From Synaphobranchus kaupii (taxonomy: Eukaryota; Chordata; Actinopteri; Anguilliformes; Synaphobranchidae), in NCBI GenBank assembly GCA_029718625.1, contig CM056389.1, positions 18,829,521 to 18,893,520 on the forward strand: DNA of 64,000 bases. The letters run 5' to 3'. How positions within the stretch are numbered: the stretch's first letter is position 1; each line of letters starts with the position of its first letter. Under the pieces are notes generated by a model, which saw only the letters and a list, made by a program, of their open reading frames with translations, did not search any database and was not told the DNA's origin. The position numbers and the translations under genes were made by a program. Of this stretch, positions 55,173 to 64,000 are shown piece by piece.

Positions 55173-55211
55173 GACTCTGAAGAAGACGTCGTTGACGTCG
55201 AAACGTCAGTC
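55173..55211 (+). ncRNA. Hammerhead ribozyme motif (inverted arm)
   Basis: All conserved core parts are present: GACT, CTGAAGA (55177-55183), stem II GACGTC/GACGTC around GTT (55185-55199), GAAA (55200-55203), C, GTC (55205-55207), AGTC. It is identical to the minus-strand copy at 54285-54323. Confidence 0.75.
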
Positions 55212-55436
55212 GCATTAAAATATTTTGTTTTGCTCTGAGCTCTGTGTGCTCCAGTCCTCCTTATCTCGGGTTAGTCCTAGCGAAGTAGTCCGGGTTTGGT
55301 ATTCTCTTTATTCACTGGTCCTTCTGTTGAGCACCTATAGTTCCTTGTCTATATAGCCGGCTTGTAGCGCGTTTGGGATCACCCCCTTTTTACTTTGAAA
55401 TCATATGTTGTTCCATGAGGCACAATCTATTCATAT

Positions 55437-55691
55437 GTTAAGATGAAGAAACACAGGGCCAAGTTGCATTAAATAATTTAGGAAAGTTTGGATAGCATGG
55501 CTTTGGAATAGAGCTAGTTTATTTAATGTGAGCTAAGATAAGCCATATTGTTAGTTGTAACTTGGCCACATTTTGATATCAATACTTTTAAAGGCAGGCC
55601 TAGTTTTTGCAAGTTGGAATTAAGGACTTATAGACAGCGCTATGTAGGCTATGCGTGAGGAACATGGCTTAACTTCCTGTCATGCGGAGAC
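55437..55691 (-). repeat. Repeat block R, copy 3 (inverted)
   Basis: Reverse complement of the block at 53288-53564 (CACAGGGCCAAGTTGCATTA, TGGCCACATTTTGATATCAA, ending GCGGAGAC). With the Penelope insertion removed, it forms an inverted pair with 53288-53564. The diverged satellite starts next to it. Confidence 0.85.
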
Positions 55692-55694
55692 AGT

Positions 55695-57256
55695 CATGAT
55701 GAAAAGATTTTTTCGCGGAAAATGAAAGACTATAGTTTTACGTCCAAAATGTGAAATAAGTTTAAAAAAATTAAATTAGTGTTTTTTACATTCAGCTGGA
55801 TAAGAAATTATATATATTTTATGAATATTAAGAAATTAATCAAATACATATTTTTCAAACATTGATGATGAAAAATGTATTTCACAGAAAATTAGCAAAA
55901 AACTAAAGACTAGTCTTTCTTCCAAAATCTGAAAAAAGGTGAACATTTCTAAGTTCAGTTTTTTCCAGTCAGATGGGTAAGAAATTATGTATATTTGAAG
56001 AAATTAATCAAATTAAATTATATTTCAAGCAGTTATGATGAAGTTTTTCGCAGAAAATGTGCGAAAAACATAAGATTTTAGTCTTTCTTCCAAAATCTGT
56101 AAAAGGTCAAAATTTGGAAGTGCAGTATTTTCCAGTCAAATGAATAAGAAATTATGTATGTTTCATGAGTATGAAGAAATAAATCAAATAGAAATATTTT
56201 TCAAGCAGTTATGATGAAGTTTTTCGCAGAAAATGAGCGAAAAATGAAAGACTATAGCGTTACGTCCAAAATGTGAAATAAGTTTTAAAAAAATTTAAAT
56301 GAGTGTTTTTTACATTCAGCTAGATGAGAAATTATATATATTTTATGAATATTAAGAAATAAATCAAATACATATTTTTCAAACATTGATGATGAAAAAT
56401 GTATTTCACAGAAAATTAGCAAAAAACAAGACTATAGGCTTATGCCCTAAATCTGAAAAAGGTGCAAATTGAAAAGTTCTATTTTTTTTCCAGTCAGATG
56501 GATAGGAAATGATGTATATTTAATGAATATGAAAAATAAATCAAATCCTTTGTTTCAAACATTTATGATGAAAAGTATTTCCCAAAACATAAGCGAAAAA
56601 TGTAAGACTATAATCTTATGTCCAAAATGTGAAGTTAAAAAAATTTAATTAATGGTTTTTTCATTCAAATGGATAAGAAATTATGTATATCTTATGAATA
56701 TTAAGAAATTAATCAAATACATCTTTTTCAGACATTTATGATAAAAAATGTATTTCACATGTATTTCAAATGAGCAAAAAATGTAAGACTATAGTCTTTC
56801 TTCCAAAATCTGAAAAAGGTGAAAATTTTGAAGTGCAGTTTTTTTCCAGTCAGATGGATAAGAAATTATTTATATTTCCTGAGTATGATGTGAAAATGTG
56901 AAATAAGTCAAAAAAGATTAAATGAGTGTTTTTTACATTCAGCTGGATAAAAAATTATATATATTTGAAAAATATTAAGAAATAAATCAAATCCATATTT
57001 TTCAAACATTGATGATGAAAAATAAAATTATATTTCAAGCAGTTATGATGAAGTTTTCACAGAAAATGAGCGAAAAACGTAAGACTATATTCTTTCTTCA
57101 AAAATCTGTAAAAGGTGAAAATTTTGAAGTGCAGTTTCTTCCAGTCTGATGGATAAGATTTATATTTCCTGAGTAAATTAATCAAATAAATATATTTTTC
57201 AAGCAGTTATGATGAAAAAAGATTTTCACAGAAAATGAGCGGAAAATGAAAGACTG
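55695..57256 (+). repeat. 181-bp satellite family, diverged array V
   Basis: About eight to nine units of ~150-185 bp with GATGAAAAATGTATTTCACA, AAAAGGTG and TCAGATGGATAAGAAATTAT. It clearly shares the plan of arrays I-IV (GATGAAAAATG, AGACTATAGTC, GGATAAGAAATTATAT), but the monomers are much more divergent and partly deleted: an older subfamily. Confidence 0.8.
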
Positions 57257-57430
57257 TAATACGCAAGTGCATCTCCGAGACAGAGGCTGTGTATCTCCTC
57301 ACGATTCTATGGAGATTATACGTGGTTAGTATGTTTGTGAAAGTCAAACCCTCTGGTAGCCTATACTATAATGGATATATTGTCAAGGCATTAAGCTAGC
57401 CAAGCTCTCGGCTGTGTTACGATATTCATT
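57257..57430 (+). repeat. Second copy of the exon-like block
   Basis: Matches 52781-52935 (GTGCATCTCCGAGACAGAGG, CTCCTCACGATTCT, AAACCCTCTGGTAGCCTA). The donor-like site reads TGGTTAGTATG here, weaker than GTGGTAAGTATG in the other copy. Confidence 0.75.
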
Positions 57431-57522
57431 TTATTAATTAATGTCTTGACGCAAACCGCAATGTCGGGTACATTGTATTGTGTAGCTACTGTACATGCAA
57501 CTATTTGTATTTGAAACGAACA

Positions 57523-58400
57523 GGGGTGCGTTTCCCAAAAGCATCGTTAGGCTAAGACGTCGTACAACCCTTCGTACGAAGCTTCTTGAACTTTGGGTGC
57601 GTTTCCCAAAAGCATCTTAACTTAAGACGCTCTTAGAAACGCTCATAGATTAACGATTACTCCAGACCATGTCGTAGACGGTTAAGTGCGTTTTAGAAGC
57701 CCATAAATCACATACTTTATTTAATTTTTCGTGTTAGTGTTCATTTCATTTTACGGTTACCATAACCACTGATTGTTCTTTTTCTATAGTGACGTTAGAT
57801 GCAACAATATTTACGTTTATTTATTTATTTTTAATTTACTTATTTTTATATATTTGGAAATGACCCATTAAAGCCATTCCTTAAATAGCCCTATAAATAA
57901 ATAAGTTTGAGACAAGTAAAATAAGTGGGGAAAAGATTTTATTTCAAAATAAACTTTGACGTGCCTAACCGGCCATGTATTGGGCATGACAATGGGGTTC
58001 GCGTCTCCCAATCTATCGCCCCTCCTCCTCTCATATCAGCAGCACCACAGACAGAAGTACAGAGATGTAAAATCCAAGGATCAGAAAGGAAAAGTCCTGC
58101 GATGTGTTTCTTCCACCCATGAACTCAGCCAGCTGATTTCACTAATTAGTTCTACCTCCTGGCTGAAGAATTGTGCAAATTAGCAAATCTAGGTGATTGG
58201 AAGTAAATACTGGGGAGGACTTTTTACTTTCTGAACCCGGGTTTTAAACCTTTGGTTAAGTAGCACTTAAGAGGTGACTGCGCGTTCACGTTTAAAGAAC
58301 TGTTTTGGGAAACGCGTGTTACAAATTAAAGATCCATCGTAGAATTGCTCGTTGAAATCGCACTTAACCCTAAGATTATCGTTTTCTGGAAACTCACCCC
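57523..58400. mobile_element. Nonautonomous TIR element with a same-family copy nested inside
   Basis: Outer ends are GGGGTGCGTTTCCCAAAAGC (57523) and, on the minus strand, GGGGTGAGTTTCCAGAAAAC (58400). A second start GGGTGCGTTTCCCAAAAGCA at 57595 pairs with an inner right end CGTTTCCCAAAACAGTT near 58318. Two elements of one family therefore appear nested. No transposase is seen. Confidence 0.6.
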
Positions 58401-59616
58401 AGGCAGTTATCGCATATTTCCGCGTATGAGACGAGTGGAGGAAAGGAGTGAAGAATATTTGGACGCACACATTATTTTTTCTTTTTTTTTTTTGGACAAA
58501 ATATAGACCATTTCTACAAGTAGCCTACCAAAGACAAGAGTAAGAAATGTTGGGACGCCGTCCAATTCCCCGGGGAAAGGCTTACCTTTACACCTACCTT
58601 TGACTTTATAAAATAAAGTTCTTTCCAGCCCGTTTTCTACCATTTTCGGATTTTACGATACTTTCGGCTGAACTAATCGACAAGACTGTCCTAGAACTAT
58701 AATCGTCTATAATCTTTTTTTATCGGGGGGCATGCCCCGAACCCCCCTAGCAGGCTCAGTTTTTGGACCTCGGTATTTCGAAATCCTGGGTAGCCTACGG
58801 CCCTGCATCAGGCCTACAGTTTGCCACCCCCGTCAAAAAATATAGGCTAAAATGGAAACGTCATTGTTTGAAAAGTAATTTAGGCTACTATCATTTAAAA
58901 ATCAATAGAAAATGTGTTGGAGAAAGCTCTCCATTTTGTGATCCGTGTTCGGAAATGATCAACTAGCATATTCAACAGATTTGTGAAGTGTGTGGACTTC
59001 CCTCGGTAGCCTATGATAACCAAATCCAAGTGTAAAACGACAGTTTTTTGATTGGCGGTAGACTAATCTCACAAATTGCTGCTTGACCACGCACAGATAA
59101 GTAGTAGATTTGGAAAGCAAATACCTAACCTAAATTAGCTAAATGATAATCTTCGATCTTCGTCATCTTCAGCTAATAAGAGGAGCTTGCCTCCAAAAAT
59201 TGTCAGGTAACAGATCTCATCTTTCTTCCCCGTAAATGTAGGCTATAGGCTAAATGAGAAAGGGGATAATAATGGTGACAGTTGAAGCTGTTATGATAAT
59301 ACAGAAACCAACACAAACGTTACGATGCAGCTTTATGAAACACGCCTAGGAGCGACACTATAAGTAAAGTTTGCGATCTTCGTTAGAAAACGAAACTCCT
59401 AAATATCCCAATCACAGAGAAGCCGTTAAACAACAATATTTTAGCCATCTTTTTTTGACATAACGTTAAACTTTAAACTGATCATGTATCCTCTCTTCTC
59501 GCATCCTTTTTCATAATTTTCCGGTGTTTTATTTTCTTTGATTTATTTTATTTTTAAGCACTCGTATTGATGAAGTCAAATTACATTTATAATGCTATTT
59601 CAATTTACAGAATTAC
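58401..59616. other. No gene recognised
   Basis: Contains the left member (58552-58583) of a 32-base inverted pair whose partner is at 61209-61240. Otherwise unassigned. Confidence 0.4.
58552..58583 (+). repeat. 32-bp inverted repeat, left member
   Basis: GGGACGCCGTCCAATTCCCC continuing into GGGGAAAGGCTT; the exact reverse complement is at 61209-61240, 2.6 kb away. It is GC-rich with an internal GGGACGCCGTCC palindrome-like part. Confidence 0.88.
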
Positions 59617-61740
59617 ACAATTCTGACTGTTGTAGGGATGCTCTGCCACTTGTGCAGGCATCATAAGCAAGCAGTGAAGAGAGGCAAGGCAGAAAGGAGC
59701 TTTATTGAGGGGCCTAGTCTGTATAGCCCACCCTTAGCCCAGGGAGAGAAAAGTTCCTGGTGCCGTCATTGCATGCAACAGTGTCTGAGAATGCACCTTG
59801 ACAGTGTAGTGAGCGGGTTAGCTACCGCTAGTATTATGTGTTGTGATTGGCTGAAAAAGCCAGCTCATTTGCATAATTGAGGGTATAAAGAGGGCTGTAT
59901 CGGGGTCAGTTCCCGAAGTTGACGTTCTCAAGTAAACGAAGATGTCTTACGAGCAAGATCCACCTGGCTGGTCCTTACTGCGCTGCGCTCGCTTGCTATA
60001 GGTTTGTGCTCAGGGGACACCGCGTCTGCCAAGGTAGGCTAGAATCTCGTACCTTCTTGTTTGTGCTAAGTCCAGACTTCTAGTGGCAACAAGCAGTGGA
60101 CATTTTATGTGAAACATTAGCCTCTACGTGTATAAATAGTGTCTATAGACCGGATTTCGCTTGTCAAAGCAATGACGTATAGTGAAATAGATCCACATTA
60201 ATCAACACATTGTTTCTCTTTGAATTTACAAATTAATCCGGTATGAAAATGGTTAAACAATGTGTCATATCATATGTCTATGTAGTAGACACATTTTAGT
60301 CGGGCTAAAAAAAAGAGCTAAACGAGATCTTGGATGCTTAGATCTGATTTAGCCAGTGGCGGCTACTGAGCTGAAAATTGGGGTAGCGGAAAACTTCCCT
60401 TTAAACTGATTATTGGTCTTAATAATTTTTCAATCCGTTTCCTTGATTAACAATAGGCTACATCAGCGTTTAATTCACCAATTACTCAATGCCATCAAAT
60501 GTAGCCGGTTCTCCTCAATTAGGCTATTAGGCAAGTAATAAAATTATTTTAACTTGCGTCGCAAAATTGTGCACATTTTAATCAACATTGTAATTGTGGA
60601 TACATGTGCTCTTCGTTCTCCGCACTCTTAATTCCGAAAATATTAATGGAAATTAAACGATCTTAAAGCTCAGCTTTTGGTAGATTATTTTTTTATTGCA
60701 GGTTGTGCTAAATTAAAAAAATAACTTTGTGGTCCATTTAGAGGATGTTCACAGGACGCCATTTTATGGTCCTATGACTGTATTAAGAACGTCCAGAAAA
60801 CGTCGTTTTGACGTTAAGAAAAACGTCCCCAGGACATCAAAGGGCCCCTACAAAATAACGTCCAGAGAACGTTAATTTCCAACGTCCTAATAACTTTCTG
60901 GTCCATTTAGAGGACTTCCTCAGGACGTAATTTTGTTAGCTGGGATAAGACTGGGCAGACGCACCCGTTACTGCGGCTCGGTACTCTTTTGGGAGGGAGG
61001 GTGCAGTTGTTTAGAACTGCCGGCGATGAAGATAGCTAGAGAGGTGGAAAGCTGTTCCTGCGTTAGGAGGGGAGGTTTGCTGACCTCCTGTAGATAGTTA
61101 GGGCCGGGTCTATAGAAGAGTGCAATAGCTGCTATCGCTCCCGGTGGGCAACGTCCATACGTCCTGCCGTCTGTGTGACACTGACACTCCTGTTCACGCC
61201 GTCCAGCGAAGCCTTTCCCCGGGGAATTGGACGGCGTCCCAAGCTCAGACCCCGGGGAGGTTAAGTATATGTTTTAAACAAACATTGTTAATGTCATATG
61301 TATTTGTGTATGTGTGTAGGTAGGCGTACTTATATATAGTTTTAAATTGTGAGGGGAGGGAATGCAGGCAAACGAGGGGTAACTGTTAGCCCGTAGGCGG
61401 GGCAGTCATGCTTTTATTATAAGTAGTGATTGCAGTGTTTGTGCAGTGTTGCTTTGGTTGATGATAGGCAGTGCAATTTGCAGTGCCTCCTGTTAGAGGG
61501 TGTAGCGTGCTGTGTTCGAGTGGCGTGCCTTAAGCTAGAGTCTAGCCCTGTGTGTAGTGGTTCTTAAACTTAATGAAGCATTGATTGTCCCGGTGTGGCT
61601 GGTCGCCCTGGCTGTGTGTAGCCCTCCTCATGTCCTTATGAAATACCTTTTTATGTCGCTTTAATAAAGATTACCCTGTTTTGTACTTTACACACGGTGT
61701 TGTGGTTATTCAAAGGCTCTGACACAAGCAGTATTCTGCT
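59617..61740 (+). other. Unidentified transcription-unit-like block
   Basis: GGGTATAAAGAGGGCTG (TATA-like, 59884-59890) follows ATTTGCATAAT, an octamer-like motif, at about 59868. Donor-like CCAAGGTAGGC lies near 60030. The block ends with CTTTAATAAAGATTACCCTG (AATAAA 61663-61668) and a T/G-rich stretch. No protein frame is convincing. It could be an LTR or retroposon, or a noncoding transcript. A nested repeat with AGAACGTC/GGACGTT motifs occupies about 60720-60950. Confidence 0.35.
61209..61240 (-). repeat. 32-bp inverted repeat, right member
   Basis: AAGCCTTTCCCCGGGGAATT followed by GGACGGCGTCCC, exact reverse complement of 58552-58583. Confidence 0.88.
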
Positions 61741-62113
61741 TACCATAGTAAAACCAATATTTATTACAATAATGTAGGCTATTAAATGCAAATACAAATG
61801 CTAGCCATAGAGGATTCGAGTTAGCTCACTCAATCCACTAGGCTGTCTACAGCGGAGGAGGTAGCGAAGCTGCGTGTAACCGATTGCTGCATGATTAGAC
61901 TACCTGTAACGTTAGTTAGCGAGCAAGTCTCATCCATTAACGCGTTGTCCAGTCAGTGAAGCGGCAGTCAAGCTTAAGGACTCACGGAGCATTTCTGGAC
62001 ACATTGTCACACTCTCTGTTAATGTAAATTAAAAATGTTATAAATTATGTGTGTGTTGGCTTCCATGCCTTTATCAAACAAATCACGCATAGGCTATCTT
62101 GCATTGGAGTCGC
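61741..62113. other. No gene recognised
   Basis: Unassigned intergenic DNA. Confidence 0.4.
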
Positions 62114-62410
62114 TTAAACAATTAGCCTATCAATATGACGTGAAAATGTGATCGTATAATAACATTTTCTGGAGTGTTCTTTTGTATGGAGTGTCAGGGT
62201 TTCTCCTACATAGTAAATTCTTTGGCGGCCGCCAAATAATTTACTTAGACGGACCACCAAAGGGAAATCACGACCGTCAATATGAGAATAATTGCGAAAA
62301 CGGCAAATAAAATCCCATCCGAATTTTTGGAGCTCTAAATTTAAATGGTAGTTATGATTATGATTACATTTGCTAATCATTATTTCGGACGGCGGTGCGT
62401 GGATGTTCAA
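62114..62410 (-). repeat. Interspersed repeat with a residual open frame
   Basis: Includes GGCGGCCGCCAAA and GACGGACCACCAAAGG, motifs I know from a common fish repeat. The minus-strand frame (with RDFPLVVRLSKLFGGRQRIY and YYVGETLTL) resembles peptides predicted from such repeats rather than a defined protein family. Confidence 0.45.
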
Positions 62411-63126
<716 letters not shown>

Positions 63127-64000
63127 TCATTAAAAGTGTTGTACAAATGAAACATTATCATGATGAGATGACGATAATTATCATTATTAAAGTGAAATGA
63201 AAATGTGTGTTTCATGAACCTAATTCCATCATATAGGCCAACGCCCTTCTATGTCCTCTTGCATATCAGATAAGGAGAGTACACTGCAACAATAAGTTCC
63301 AATTACTTGAAAAACTATTTGCCATTTACTGGTTCATATTTAAAGCGTATCAGCTTTCCCCCAGCTCATAGCATCATGGAAAAGAAATGTAGGCCTATAT
63401 TAAATAGCACACAGATAGGTAGCCATATTTTTAGTCACATTATTGTTATTCTCATTAGTAGTCATTCTATGGGAGTTATTTTCTTGTATGTTTTCAGTGA
63501 TTGCTACCGTGATTTAGCACTGTTAATAAATAACAGTATGCTTATGCATGTGGGGAATTCATTAACTCCACGAACTTAAATAACTTGTTTATCTTACGTT
63601 TTTAAACATTGAGGTACATTTTTGGTGCTCTATTAGGCTATAGGCTACCTAGCTTAGATGGTCCAGCTTGTCACAGCAGGATTCCATGGTAGGCCTAATG
63701 CTGAAATATCGGGATGCGTTGACCGCAAGTGACGAAGCATTTTAATAGGACAGGTGCCGGTCGCAAATCATGAACCGTGCTTTTTATGAGGTCTCTTGTT
63801 GGAAATAATCTCATACAAAAGACATCTTACGTGAACCTTCCTTTATTAACAATATCTCTCTTCAAAATCTCAAACGCACTCTGAAATCTGAACAATGGCG
63901 CCAGCGACGGTAATGGCGCCGCACTAGTGGCAGCCTGTTGTAGCAGCTCCGTATTGTGTGCACTTTATTGTGTGTTTTTACTGTTTTACTGTTGTTTTTA
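63127..64000. other. No gene recognised
   Basis: No supported gene. The final ~110 bases (ATGGCGCCAGCGACGG, GTGGCAGCCTGTTGTAGC, then a T-rich tract) look like the GC-rich 5' end of an element running off the window, which is only an impression. Confidence 0.35.

Larger units (their letters stand above)
54195..55394 (-). mobile_element. Penelope-like element with inverted terminal arms
   Basis: A 1.2-kb insertion flanked by the 15-bp duplication TTGAAATCATATGTT (54180-54194, 55395-55409). Two 370-bp arms, 54197-54566 and 54930-55299, are inverted repeats of each other, starting CCAAACCCGGACTACTTCGC. The middle encodes only the C-terminal GIY-YIG endonuclease on the minus strand. Inverted terminal (pseudo-LTR) arms and heavy 5' truncation are known for Penelope-like elements. 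The reverse transcriptase is missing, so it cannot move by itself. Confidence 0.9.

Overview
The window looks like a repeat-rich stretch of a ray-finned fish (teleost-type) nuclear genome. It contains a vertebrate-style split gene, vertebrate tRNA genes, and the usual fish mobile elements: Tc1, an L2-type LINE, a SINE with the shared fish LINE tail, a Penelope-like element, a tyrosine-recombinase retrotransposon, Ty3/gypsy elements, and TTAA- and hAT-like MITEs. The species cannot be fixed from the sequence alone. Two runs of 500 N (25-524 and 32587-33086) are assembly gaps.

Layout. 0.5-9.1 kb: a 7.3-kb minisatellite in an intron, abutting the last two coding exons of a flavin-containing monooxygenase (FMO) gene. 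This is the only host protein gene I can support, and its last exon carries a one-base frameshift in a run of G. 10-14 kb: a tRNA neighbourhood with intact Asn(GTT), Leu(AAG) and Val(TAC) genes plus decayed Asn-like and Ser-like copies, and a SINE whose tRNA-like head has expanded into a 26-bp minisatellite. 14-19 kb: minisatellite, a Penelope relic, two tRNA-headed SINE-like units, otherwise gene-free. 19.3-26.7 kb: a decayed Ngaro/PAT-type retrotransposon with split direct repeats in the order A1-RT/RNase H-B1-A2-B2, with a Tc1 copy nested between A2 and B2. 27-41 kb: arrays of a ~181-bp satellite with an internal perfect palindrome, interrupted by a Gmr1-like Ty3/gypsy element (gag-protease-integrase order, tRNA-Pro-type primer site).

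30.1-46.1 kb is a large inverted duplication with arms of about 1.63 kb. The right arm later received an L2 LINE and a TTAA MITE; the left arm preserves the empty sites. 46.6-52.1 kb is a direct local duplication. Copy A carries a nearly intact Tc1 and an expanded 29-bp minisatellite; copy B keeps the Tc1 empty site; both share one solo LTR with the same 5-bp target duplication. 53-57 kb holds a Penelope-like element with inverted terminal arms, each carrying a hammerhead ribozyme motif, and a diverged fifth satellite array. 57.5-64 kb is mostly nonautonomous elements, an unidentified promoter/poly(A)-like block and a GT/AT microsatellite.

There is no operon-like or defence-type gene system. 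The interest lies in repeat architecture: nested insertions that can be ordered in time, a satellite family spread over several sites, an intronic array of splice-acceptor-like units, and self-cleaving RNA motifs. Many of the long open frames are artefacts of stop-free tandem repeats.
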